Assembly (NCBI GenBank): GCA_008360975.2
Contig: CM039195.1
Coordinates: 15,739,010 to 15,803,009, forward strand
Direction of reading: 5' to 3'
Length of the DNA stretch: 64,000 nucleotides
Source of the DNA: Lichenostomus cassidix
Lineage: Eukaryota > Chordata > Aves > Passeriformes > Meliphagidae
Of this stretch, positions 34,902 through 48,000 are shown piece after piece. Below the pieces are notes generated by a model. That model saw nothing but the letters and a program-made list of their open reading frames with translations, ran no database searches and was not told where the DNA came from. The translations under genes and the position numbers were made by a program. The stretch's first letter is position 1. Every line of letters starts with the position of its first letter.

Positions 34902-35860
34902 AGCAAAAGGACTGGAAAGCTTTTTTCTTTTTAATTTAAATCCTATCAAGTGAAATATTGTACCTTTTTTTTTGTAATGAGTCTGAGTGAGGAGGAGTGA
35001 GAGATAATGCTGGCAGTGAAGGCAACGTAAGAGGAGAGAGCACCAGTTCCTGGCCAGGAGCCTTTGCTGTGAGGCTTCTGGATTCCTGGCATTGAATTGA
35101 AATTATTTTAAAATGGCTTTGATTCTAAAGGCTGCAAAAACATCTTCTCCAGATAGAGGGAAGGACAGATATTTCAGCCTCTCTTTCTCCAGTTAGCAGC
35201 TGCTGCTTGGTGATTGTAAACTCTTAGCACGCTGTACAGACCAGCATGTGTATCTTGAGCTACTTCAGAGCCCCAGTGAGTAAGAAAGGGAGGGCACATG
35301 CCTTGATCTCCAGATGCCAGCACAGGATTTTTCTAGGCAGCTGGAGCCCAGACCTGCCTGAGACTTAATTCAATACAGAGTTGTTGCGTTCTTCCAGTTT
35401 CCCTTGGATGATTTAGTTTCTGCAGAGTAAGCTCCTGTAATGTTTGTACCAGGCAATAACCACAGAAACAGCAGTCCAGCCCAGTGAACATGGCAGTATA
35501 GAGAAGAAGCTGGAAATCCTAACAAATGTTTTGTAGCTGTCCCCTTAAGTGATTTCTTCCACCATTTCTTTGAGGATATTGGTCAAAACTTCCTACTCAA
35601 CCCACAGTGAAACACTGTGAGTGCTTTTACAAATCCCAAATGAGCAATTGAGCACCAGCCCCCTGTAAACTGCAAGGCAGATAGGGAGGTGTGAGGCCAA
35701 AATGCTGGCTGAATTAACTGGGGTTCGCATGGGGAAAGGCAGAGAATTTACCACCTGTTGTACAGTCAATACTATACAGATTTTCTTGTTTTGTTTTGTA
35801 TAACTTCGTATCCTTTTGAGCCATGTTGTGTTTGTACTTGTGTAGAGCAAGCAATTGTTG

Positions 35861-35866
35861 AATAAA
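35861..35866 (+). promoter_or_regulatory. RNPS1: RNPS1 poly(A) signal AATAAA
   Basis: Last AATAAA before the TELO2 promoter, 960 bp after the RNPS1 stop at 34899-34901. A GT-rich stretch precedes it. The resulting 3' UTR is about 1 kb. Confidence 0.7.
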
Positions 35867-35884
35867 GCAGTAGGGTTGAGAGTA

Positions 35885-36077
35885 GCCGCGCTTCCTCGCT
35901 GCGTTGCTGTACGCAAGGTGGGGATGCAGGAGGAAAACCCGCAGTGTCGTGTGGGGCGGGGCCGCTGTCTCTTTAAAGAGGCGGGGCTTGACTCCCCGCT
36001 TCCGTGGGCTGGCGCCGCTCATTGGCTGCCGCCCAGGACGGGCGGAAGCGGGGCCCGTACGTGCTCCCTTGAGCGCT
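35885..36077 (+). promoter_or_regulatory. TELO2: TELO2 promoter
   Basis: CpG-rich and without a TATA box. An inverted CCAAT box (ATTGG, 36021-36025) lies between two ETS-type sites (CTTCCG at 35999-36004, GCGGAAGCG at 36042-36050), about 30-80 bp before the ATG. It is squeezed between the RNPS1 poly(A) site and the TELO2 start. Confidence 0.65.
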
Positions 36078-39000
36078 ATGGCGGCAGCGGAGCTGGCGGG
36101 GTCGGGACCCGCTCGGGACCCGGGGCTGGAGCCCGTCCTGCGGGAGGCCATGGCGGCTCTGGGCCGGGCCGGGGCTGGGGCTGGGGTCGGGGAGGGGCGG
36201 GCGGCGGCGCTGAGCGCGGTGCGCGCCGCTCTGGCGGCGGCTGGCGGCCCAGCCGCCCTCGGGGAGCGACAGCGGGCGCTGTTTGGCGCCTTCCTGCGCA
36301 GCCTGGCCCGGGCGCCTGGCGCGGCGCGGCCGGAGGGCGTGTGGCAGCGCTGCTTCCTGGAGGGCCCGCCCGGCCTTGTCCTCTGCGTCCTGCTGGAGGC
36401 CCTCGGCTCCACGGGGTCAGTCCGGCTCCTCGGGGCAGGCGGGCGGGGGCCCGCAGCGCTGACGGGTTGGGGTTCCCCAAGGCTGGTCTCGAGGCGCCGG
36501 AGGAAGCTCTGGGGATACCTTTTAGCTGGGCTGAAGTGCGCAGGGGGATGGAGATGTGGGTGAGCGCGAGGAGCCCTTGCGCTGCCCTGAGTGCCGTCAG
36601 ACCCCGCACGATGCTGTGCGTCCTGCAGAGTCACACAGTTCCTTCAGTCGTGGTGGCTGAAGGTCTTGAATGTTTGGAGCCGAGGAAAATGCAGATACGA
36701 AGAGATTAGAATCGCTTTAATTTGATTATTTTAAAAATCCAGTGTAACAGAGTAGCGGTGTTTCAGTAGTGATACTGCAACAGAAAAACAATAGCATGCA
36801 CATCTCTTTTACCATTTAAGAGACAGGAACTTACAGTTATTTTCTTCCAGCCCTGGCCTTGACCCGAGGGAGGTGGTTGGGGTCCTGGAGCAGTTCCTGC
36901 AGGAGGGTCGAGTGTCAGCACTGCTGTGGGAGGTCTGTCAGCAGCAGGCACAGGTGGGCTGCCCGGAGCTGCAGGACGCCCTGCTCAGCAAGATCGTGTG
37001 TTTGCCCGAGCATGTGAGCAATAAACTCCAGGGGAAAAACCCACCAGTGTTCTTCCCACAGAACTATTTCCCACTCCTGGGTGGTGCAGTTCTCCAGGTG
37101 CTGCAGAAGATCTCTGACTCTCTGCGGGGTAAGGCTGCAGGATGACTGTGCTGTAGGGTTGCATTATCTGAAGAAGTGTTTTGTGCATGGACTCCATGGC
37201 TGCTGCTTGAAATACAGATGATGAGTGTTGTGGAGTCTCATGTTCCTCCTTCAGGTTATGAAAGCATATGGTCCCAGATATAAGGAAGACAGCTGAGGCC
37301 TTTTAGAATCCACTGAAAGCAGCAGTCTTCCAAGCACTTCCACAGTATCATCTGTTGCTAAAGCTGAGTTGTGGTCAGTTGGTGTGTGCTGAAGGAATTA
37401 TTTGGGAGATTTGAGTGGTACTGTATTAACCAGTGGCATTGCTACTATCATGTTAAAGTGGGCCTGAGCTGCTTTAGCTTTGTGCCTGTCACTGTAATAC
37501 TGAGTGCTGGTTTGTGCCTGAAGGCAGGTGATGGAGGGAGGAAGACATGATGCTTGAAGAGAAAAATTTAATTTGTATTTTCAGGATTCAGCACTTGTGG
37601 AACTGTCTGTACCTCCTCCTGAAGGTTGGTTGGTTGGAGGATGCTGGTGACATGCTTGTTAAGCTTTGTCTGTTTTATCCCAGGTGGCTTGGACTGCTCC
37701 ATCTCTTTTGTTTCTCAAGTCCTGGGGAAGGTGTGCATTCATGGAAGGCAAAGTGAGTGTTTTACTGTACTCTTTTGGGGGAGGGGGAAAGTTTTAGTGT
37801 ATTAGCATGGGAGGATGTGATGATGGAGAAGTGTGATGACAGAAGGAGTGGGAGACCAGCAAGTTAATTTGGAGCTGTTTTGAGTTGGGCTGCACCCGCT
37901 GCCCTCTGGTCTCTGAGGTGGCTCAGCTGCATTTGATAGATGTTGTGCTTTTCTGCCAGTTCATATGAATGGGACCTGTTGTCTCAAAAACTGATGGAGA
38001 GAACATCCTCATCAGGATGAGAATCAGGGTGGACAGATTCTCAGTTTGCCATTTGGGGCATGACTATTAAATGCTCTTCTAGTGCTTCTCATGTCTGAAA
38101 GTGTATTGTAAATACCAATATCCCTGCCCACATGCAGTAGCCCTCTTGTGGGAGCAGCTGTTGGTCTGGCTTTCCTTAGGACTTAGAAGCCACTGAAGCA
38201 GTAGTTAACAAGGCTGGGGAAGAAGAAGAAGAATTTTCTGGCTCTTTACTGTGATGAGGAGTGCTGTCTAGTTCCTTAGGCTGCTTAGGTTGGTTCTTAC
38301 CAGTCAGTACTCCATTTCTTGTTGGGAGTGTGAACAAGGAAGAACAGCAGAGCTGGGGAAGGGTCTGGAGCACAAGTCTGATGAGGAGCATTTGAGGGAG
38401 TTGGTGGGGGCTCATCCTGGAGAAAAGGAGACTCAGGGGGGACCTTCTCACTTTTCACAACTCCCTGACAGGAGGGTGCAGCCAGGTGGGGGTTAGGCTC
38501 TGCTCCCAGGGAACAAGAGACAGGACAAGGGGAAATGGCCTCAAACTGTGCTGGGGGAGATTTAGATTGCACATTAAAGGAAATTTCTTCACAGAAGGGG
38601 TGGTCAGACATTGGAACAGGCTGCCCAGAGTGGTGGTGGAGTCACTAAATCCCTTTAAAAGCCATGTGGATATGGCACTTGGGGACATGGTTTAGTGGTA
38701 GCCTTGGCAGTGGTGGGTTATAGTTGGACTCGATGGTCTTAGAGAGCTTTTCCAACCTAAATGTTTCCATGGTTCTGTTCTGATTTCTACTGCAGGAGCA
38801 ATTTAGAAAAAAAAATTAATATTTTTTCATGTTCTGAAGATCTTGAAATTCTCATGTCAGTTGCAAATGCCATTGCATCAATCCTGCCCATCTGGGATAT
38901 TGTTTTCTCTTCTGCTTCAGAGGAAATTCTGGGCGTTTTGGTGCCCCGCCTGATGGACCTCACCAACTCAGACTGCATCTGGCAGAGGATATGCTGGCGG

Positions 39001-42000
39001 TTGTTGGAATGTGTGCCAGACCGCTGGATGGAAGCAGTGGTCCTTGGTTTTGTGCAGAGAGCACCTGGGTAAGGACTCTGCTTTCTCTCTGATCCACAGT
39101 AAAGGTAGGAATTGTGTCACAAATACTTGCAGAATCAGTCTCTGAAAGGTGCTGTGCTTGTGTACGTGGTTTTTTACACTGCCATTTCCTGAGAGACTGA
39201 AGGAATAATGTAGTTGTTTGTTGCCTCTCAGGGAGAACCAACACCATTTCTTAAGTATCCACATCATGACAAGCAGTGGAAAAAACCAGTGAGAACATTC
39301 TTTGCCATTAGTGACTCACTATTTGTGTTTAGAGGTGTTCTAGAGATTTGGTTGCAAATAGCTGTGCTCAGATTTCCCTGTGATTAGGAGCAGCATGACA
39401 GCAATAACATGGATTCCTGATGTTTTGTTGTTGTTTTGTTAGGGCAGATGTCTTGTCCAGATTGCTGGGGAACCTGGTTTTGAAGAACAAGAAGGCTCAG
39501 TTTGTGGTGACACAGAAGATGCTGCTCTTGCAGTATGGCCACGCGGTGAGGACTCTGTGGCAAACAGTAGCGTAGTTGTGCTGGGTTTTCCCCAGTGCCA
39601 ATGTGGTTTTTAGCTGAGCTCTTACTTCTCCTGAGTAAGGTTTAATTCTTCATTACAAAATGAGCCCTCAGTCTCTCCACATGTGTGCAGCTGTTCACTG
39701 ACAGCAGAGTGTTAACAGAGAGGGAGTGGTGAACGGTAGCTTTGAAATCGTGGGATTCTTGTGCTCTCTCAGGATTAATGGTGATTAGCAAAATTACTGT
39801 ACGCCTCTGGAACCAAGTGTTTTATTGTACATAGTTTCAGAATTCTGGGGAGTTGAAGGCATTCAGTTATTTTAGAATCTGAAAGAGGAGAATGAAATGG
39901 CCATGACCCACCCTCAGGGATAAGAATTAGATGGAAGACATGAGACAAGGATTGTTGGGTTTTTTCCCTGTGCACCTAAGTTTGTCACAAGATGTTAGGA
40001 ACTGTTCTGTGGCTTGTGATGCTGTTGTGACAGATGTTCTTTAGACTTTGTGAGTTCTTTGCCTGGGACTGTGCTGGTTTTTTTTGTAAAAATACTGTAC
40101 TATATTTGTCATAGCTTTCCATGTATTTTATCATCAACTGATATGTGTGTTTGGTTGTTTTTAAATTTTGCTTACTTTTCTATCTCTGAATGTTGTTAAC
40201 AAGTCCCACAGAATGAAGTTTGGTGTAGTAAAAACAGACACTTTTCATTGCTGGATGACAGCTTTATGTCCAGTTGAAGCAGGAGTTGTGGTTTTCCTTG
40301 CAGACGGCAGTGCTTCAGAACCTCCTTGGCTACCTGTCGCTGAACAGCCTCCGGCGCACCTTGTTGCTCAGAGTAAGGTTCACCGAGTCACTGACGAGGT
40401 GTCTGATGGAGAGCATTGTGCTCTGCATGTCTGGGGGGTGCACAGTTTTGGTACTTCTCTCAGACTTTCTGGTTGCTGTTCATGAGAGTGAGGGAAGATT
40501 GGCCATATCACAACTGAACTGTGATAAACGAATCATAACCTTCTTCACTGCTGGCATTAGTTTTTCGTATCTAATTGGTAAATTGTCTTCCAAGTAGCAA
40601 AACTAGCGAGGCTTGGATTCTGACAGATGTCCCATGTGCTCTGTCCTCCTCAACTTCCTCTGTCACTCTGTGTGCCTGGGCACATGACAACAAGGGATCA
40701 AGTTGGTGGAGAGTTGTCTATTTACCAAATGGTTGATTTTTCTGAGTCTCTGTCATCTACATTTTCTTCAGTGGGGATGGCAGATATTTTGCCTCTCCAA
40801 GTCAGCAGTGTGATGGAACTTTTATGAAATTTGTATATCTGGAAATCTCTACCATTTTGTCAAGTTATTATTTTTTCCACTGTTTACATGTTCTAAAATG
40901 ATCTGGAAGTACTGACAGCTATTTAAAATTGGACTAAAATAAAATAAAACCATATAATACCATACTTTTTAATAATAATAATACATATTGCTTTGCATAT
41001 AATATTTATTAATGAGAAGTAAATATTTATCACTTTTAAATTTAAAACCCTGTTATATTTAACAATATCTTAAACAAAAGTGCAGTTCTTGGGTGGTTAA
41101 ACACAGTATGTTTTGGCCCATGAAATGCAAAATTAGCTCTCTTTGTAGGTAGAGTAAAAATGTGCTTCAAAAAATTACCTCTATATAGAAAAGATCCGTT
41201 TCAGGCCAACCTGAGTTCTCTCATTCAGGTGCTGCAAGAACTGTTGGAGACCTGGAGCAGCAACAGTGCTGTGAAACACTCCCCACCTGAGCAGCAGCTG
41301 TATATTAGCAAGGCCATCCTCATCTGCCTCTCCCACCTGAAGGAGCCTGAAATTGAGAGCTGTAGACAAGGTGAGGCTATGTGACGAGCAGGGCTTAGAT
41401 TTGTTTAACAGAGAGTCGTACTATGAGTAGAAAAACGTATTGGTTTTGATCTGTGGATAAACAGAATTGTCCCATTTTCACCTTGGCAGATGGGGTAACC
41501 TGCTGGAATCGTCTTTGGCATTAATATTACAGAATTGCAAGTGCATAACTTTAGGGAATTGAAGAAGGCCTGTCTTTGCCCTAAGGTTCTTACCTGAGCA
41601 GTGGTTTAAAAAACCCAAAGTTTTGTCACAGGAAAACAAGGATTTACTCTGGGACTAGTGAGAGGAATGGTGTGATTTGTAATGCATAGGCTTAACCTTG
41701 AAGCATGGGTGCAGCTCCAGAGGGGCAGGGAAGTTATCTGATGGTAAAAAGCTGTTAGGTTGGTGTCTGACTGTCCGTGTGCATTCCTCAGTGTGAGGTG
41801 AGCAAGGTTAGTGAGTCACTGGCATGGACCTCCTGTTCTGTGCTCACGCAGTGCATATCACGCTGGGGTCCTGGCCTAAAATCTCTGTTTCTGTTGCAAT
41901 ACAAAAAAAATCTGTACAATGTCTAGAGTTACTTCTGTGTGTGTGTGCGTGTGTGTGACTTACGTGGAATGTGAAGGTTCACTTCAAGACGTGCTCATCT

Positions 42001-45000
42001 GTTTTATTCTAGAATTAATTGTTCTTTAAGTGAATAAGTGACCTGATACGTACTACCAGTTCTGTAATAGTCAGCTTTTTGTCTGACTGCTGTTGGGAAG
42101 ATAAGCTTTGTGTGATGAAGGATGCCTGTCAAACACCAGTTAGCCTTCCTGGTAAGGCTGGCAACCAGTATTCCCCAGGGCTGTGAAGTACTTTCGTGCC
42201 TGTTTGAATGTATCCAAAGTTAGGCAAATACATGTCTCTGTGTGATTGTTGTACCGGTTAAAACTTGTAATGTCCTCAAAACATGACTTTTTATTTAAGT
42301 GACTCTGAATCTAAAGCCAAATTAAAGATTGACTTACCATCCTTTTTTGTTTCAGTGAAAACCGAAACATTGCAAATTTAGAATATGTTGTAATGTTTTG
42401 TTGACTTTGTACCCCGTGGAAGGATGTGGGTTGCTGTGCTGGTGCTGAAGGGCAGCACTGCCATTGCAGTGAGGGAAGCCACAGCTCAGGGACGCTTTCT
42501 ATCCATTATTAGGTAGTGAGGGGGTAAAGCTGCCCTCAGGGAAGCTTTAAGCACATAAAGATGGGTGTTTGTTTCTGCCACTGTTTCATGCGCTGTTTGT
42601 TGGTTGTTTGTTTCAGAGCTTCTCACAAGCACGATGGAGGGTGTGAAATGCCACTTGGACAGCAGTCTGCCACAACTACGGCGTCTGGGAATGGTGGTGG
42701 CAGAGAGCATCAGCTTGAAAATAAACACTGAGGGGCCTGTCCTGAAGTTTGAGGTGAAGGTTTTAATGAAATTTATGACTGGTGTGCTGGGCATAAAGGA
42801 AGTAAAAGCTTTAAACCAGATGATCCAGGGCATTATAACACTTTCTTGTCTGGAAATAAGGAGAGGCAGCCACACCTTAAAAAAGAGAGAACCTGTTTCT
42901 AAAAGACAATTGTATAGGAAATGGCCAGGTGGCTGAGAGTTACCTCAGGAGTGCAGTCTGCTGGCAGAGGTCAAGATAAACTTGGTAATAAAAGTTTCTC
43001 TCATTACATGAGGGAATCAGAATCTGATTCATGGGAGTTGAGAGGGAGCTTCAAGCCTAAACCAGTGATCAGCACTCAGTCCGTGACATGATGGGAAGAC
43101 CTGTTCTGAGCTGGAATTTTCAAGACTGACATGGAGATATTTGCTCTGCTCTTTCTAGTACAATTTATGTGACTTACCTGGTTAAATCACATTCTTTAAA
43201 AGCCTGCCACATCCCTGCTGTCACGTTGCCATCTATTAAATGTTTTCAAGATGGAAATCACATTCAGACAATGTGTCATCAGGTACTACTCTTAAATACA
43301 ATGGCAAAGTTCACGTATGCAGCCTGCTGCTGCTGGCAGCACAGGGATTGAAACAGGATTGGTGAGGGTTCATCTGTTCACGATTTAGTATGTGTTCAGT
43401 GCAAGGGTAAAATGTTGAATTACTCTATTGCACTAAGCAATAGAGTGTAGCAACAGTTATTCTGAATGTCTAGTATGAAGAAGATGATGAAACAAGAGAA
43501 TTGAAGTCCCTTCTGGTGCAAACTCCGCCATTCTGTGTTGTCCCCAGCCTTCCAGATGTTATTCCAGAGTAAGTTACTGTTACTATTTGTGCCATCTTTT
43601 TGCCCTTGTCTGTCTCTTTTTTCCATTAATCCCAAAAACTATGCACAGTATTCAAGATGTTTTATGTATTCTTAAGCATCATAAGTCACCTTCTTCTTAC
43701 AATGTGATTTACTTACATTAAATTAATAATTCAAGTGATAGTATGTATTGAAATTGCCTGTTGATAGCTTCATGTGGTGAAACTGTGGTGCAGGGGTCTT
43801 GTGTGCCCTTGAGTAGACTCAAATTGGCGTTTCTGTTTACTTCTTGGAAATCTGGCATTTGTGCTGTAAGCCTCCAGCCCATTCATCCTTGACAAAAATC
43901 TACTGTCTCTTCAGTGCTCTTAACTTTCAGAGCATCTGCTGAGGCTCTTTGAAGCACTGTTTCATCAGCAGAAGAATGAAGCACTTCATGTTATTTGCAG
44001 ATGAAGCTATCCAGCACTCCATGGAAGTGCAAAAGATTTATTGCTCCCATTTTAGGGGCATGATCAGCATAGACAGCTGTTAGAGACAGCTTTTGAGAAG
44101 CAGAGAGATGAAAGGACCATGCCAAAGTCCACAGAAACAGAAAAGATTTTCTCAATTATTGTAATCAACCTATTAGCAATGGTTAAAAATGTTTTTTTCC
44201 CATTTTGTAGAATCGTAGAATGGTCTGGGTTGGCAGGGACTTTAAAGCCTATTCCATTCCACCCCCTGCCATGGGCAAGGACACCTTTCACTAGACCAGG
44301 TTGCTTTAAGCCCCATCCAACCTGGCTTTGAACTTCCAGGGATCCAGGGGCAGCCACAGCTTTTCTGGGCAGTCTGTGCCAGGGCCTCACCACCCTCACA
44401 GGGAGGAATTTCTTCCTAATATCCAATCTGATCCTACTCTCAGTTCAATTTCATTCACTGTTTCAAATCTGGTACAGGTCAATGTAATCTGGTTATTGGA
44501 GTCTTTCCTTAGCAGTCCAAGGTACAGTGCATGGGCACACAGCAAATTAGCCGGTTTAATTTTTTTGTTCATTGCTCTTGTGTAAAAGATTCTGCATGTT
44601 TTCTGCCTTTATTCCATTCTCCTTCCCAGTATGTTGTTCCTTGTGTCAGCCAAGCTGTGCATGAAACTACAGCAGGAATAATTATCTGCTGTTCTGTTTA
44701 GGCAGCAAGGGTCAGTAGGGTGGATAGTTTCTTCCTTGTGAGTAAGGACTATTAATGTATCCATTTTAAAACTTCTTGTTCATCACAGCAGGATTGAGAA
44801 AGCAGAAGCTGCACTGCCATTAGTACCAGCCAGTAATGAGAAACCCCATACAGCAGCCCCTGTGATGCCAGATGAGGAGTCGGATGCTGAGCTTGACAGG
44901 TATGGGGCAAGAAATGGGGAGAAAATGGAAAATAAATGGCAAATGTGGGGGAAAAGGATCTGTCAGTACCTGCACTTCTTGTCAATTGTTGTGATTTCTG

Positions 45001-48000
45001 ACCTAGTTCAGCTGAGTGGTGTATGGCAGAGCAGGGAAATGGCAGAGCATAGGAAAATGGACTAGGCAATAAATTAGGCAAGTCTTGCATTGTGTGCAAC
45101 TACTGTATTTGTTCCATTTGACTTAGATAGATATATTTCCTGGAAATTGTGGATATATTTACCCATTTTAAGAGTGGACCTGCTTTATTCTGTCACTATA
45201 TATAGAAATACATCAGTATATCTTATGTATATATGTATATCAATCTATAATGAAATCTCAAGAGTCAGCTTCTAGTCTCTTGGTCAGCTAATTCCTTCCT
45301 GCACTTCACGAGGAGATCCAGTTCCAGATCTGGTCACAGAACTGCTCTTTCCCTAGAACTCCCAAGGACCCCTCTCAGGCTAGGCTTCAGAAGTGCTGCT
45401 GAGTGATACAGGAGTGATGGGGTTATGACAGTGTATATACTAGTTCTTTCTCTTTGTGTGGCTATCTGGGGAAAGCAAGAACATCTGCACCCCATAAACT
45501 AACCCCTGCCTTTATTTCTTTTACAGTGATGATGACCTCATCCCTTATGACATGTCTGAGGATAAAGAGCTAAAAACTAAAGCTCCTTTGTATATCCGAG
45601 ACTGTATTGAAGGTAGGAGATTTTGGGCTGAGTATCTGTTTCTTACTGAGCTTGGGAGAGTGAACTCTCTGTAGGTTTATTTTTTCTGAGTTAATTTGAA
45701 GAAGCTGTAGAATTTTTGAGTAATTTCAGTTTAATTCATAATGTTGGTCATGCTGCGTGTCTGCACCAAGACAAATGATTGGCAGAAGGAAGTTGGGGTG
45801 TATATCAAATCACAGCCATTCTGGTAATAACTTTTGTTTGTGTTTTGATTTCAGTTCTGACTGGATCAGGATCTGAAGATTTGGACAAATGGGAAGCTAC
45901 CATCAAGGCTCTTGAGAGCTTGGTTCGGAAGAATCCAGCAGCAATAAGAGAGGTGAAGTATTATGATCTAGGTTATCAGTGGGCTGTAGTACCACAGGGC
46001 TTATCCTTTGGGAGTCATGAGGGATTTAAACATGGCAGTGGAGCAGAAGGCCAGGCTAATGTGTAGCTGGATTAAGGTTTCAACTTGCAAGTAGAAGAAA
46101 ATAGTTGCCTTGAAGGTGAGGCTATAGAGCACAATGGAAAAGAGAAACAGCAAATGTGCTGGCAGCACCCTGGCTCAGAATGAAGCCCTGCAAGTAGAGC
46201 TTGCCAGTGTGAGGAAGCTCCATGCTTTGTGCTGAGCAGGAAAAACACAAGAAATGCAGATTACAGAGCAGCCATTTTGGATTTTGAATTGAAATTCAAT
46301 TAAATTGATATTCCCCAAAGAAAAGGGAGGCAAAATCAAATGAACTTTCCCTATTTGCTGGTACAAGCATAATGTCTTGTGGAGGGAGTAGTTGGATTGT
46401 ATTGGTCTAGATGAAAAGTTCGGGGGAGAGGAACCTGGGACGAGGTCACCATGTGAAGAGTGCTCACTACTACCTGATAGTGAACACTTGAAAGTGTCAG
46501 AGACACCAGCTGAGAAAGGGGAGGGCTGTGGTGCTGCACCCTTTAACCCATAAGCTGCAGTGACAATTCATTCTATGTCATGATGCTACCAATTCTCCAA
46601 AAAGCCCAGGTGAATGTGGACAGAGAATTGGCAGATGGGGGATCTGTTCAGGGTTTTGAGAAATCTGTCTGATCACCTTTGGCTTAATATGTTTTCTCTT
46701 CCTCCTAAGGAATGGACATGTTGCCTATACAGAATGCCTCCTTGTCTTTTTTTGATCATTAGAAGTGGTGTGTAAATCCCATGAGGAAAAAAACAAACAC
46801 CATCAGGGATTTCATTCCTTTTTTCCTATTTTGAGCAGGTTAGTGTGGAGCTTGCAAAAATATTATTGCATCTGGAGGAGAAGACTTGCATTGAAGGCTT
46901 TGTGGAGCTCCGTCAAAGAGCTCAAGTAGCTGTTTTAACCACAGACCCAATACCTGTGAGTCCCACTTACTACTTTCCCTTTTCCAATTGAGGAACAGGC
47001 TAAAATTGAAGCAGCTGAAGTCTCTTTCTCATTTGATAGAGAAAGCTGTCAGTGTGTTAAAACTGGTAGTTCAGGTCTGACAGCATTTATGCTCCTGAAG
47101 AATCAGCAAGTAATGACTGAACCAATAGGAAAAAGAAAACCCTATCAGACTGGAGGAACTGTTTGGAGGCTGTTGGTTTGAGTGTACCTGACAGGGCAGA
47201 TCAGATAAGTACTTGTCCTGGAGGGTTTCACATAGAGGGAAGCTGATGGCACAAAGGGCTTCTACAGAGAAAGACTTGACTGGTGACTGTAATCACGGAA
47301 TCACAGAACAGTTTGGGTGGGAAGGGATCTTTAAAGCCCATCTCATTCCAACCCCCTGCCATGGGCAGGGACACTTTCCACTAGACCAGGTTGCTCCAAG
47401 CCCCAGTCCAACCTGGTCTTGGACACTTCCAGGGATGGGGCAGCCACAGCAACTCAGAGCCACAGCTCTGATCAACCTGTGCCAGGGCCTCCCCAGCCTC
47501 ACAGCCAAGAATTTCTTCCTTATGTCCAATCTAGATCTAGCCTCTGCCAGTTTAACACCTTTATCCTTCATCCTATCAGGCCCCAGTAAAAAGCCTCTCC
47601 CCATCTTTCCTATAACCATCTTTAAGTACTGAAAGACCACAGTGAGGTCCCCTAGCTGCTGTGGCAGTTGTTTGGGTACCTCTGCACAGAAGCGAGAGAA
47701 GAATGACACAGTCTCATCTGTCATTTACTTCTTTTGGGAGAATCTAGAAGTGGAGGTGTCTGAATTTCCCCTGTTTACACAGCATGTTTCTTCCCTTCTC
47801 TTGGAGACTTGCTCTTACCTAACAAGAAGCAGAACCTGTGAAATTAAATGGTTTTAGAGTTAAGGGGAAGGCTGTTTCCAGCCTGGGTCTGTGTTCATTG
47901 TACCGATTTTTCTGTACAGGTTGCAAAGTACTTGACATCCCAGTTCTACTCTATGAACTACAGTCTCCGTCAGCGCATGGACATCCTTGATGTGAGTGCT

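Noticed and set aside
35714..36709. Open frames of 177-306 residues antisense to or beside TELO2 exon 1
   Set aside because: Shadow frames of the GC-rich TELO2 first exon and promoter. The true frame is confirmed by splice phase and homology.
38340..38700. Open frames in TELO2 intron 3
   Set aside because: Entirely within a CR1 fragment.
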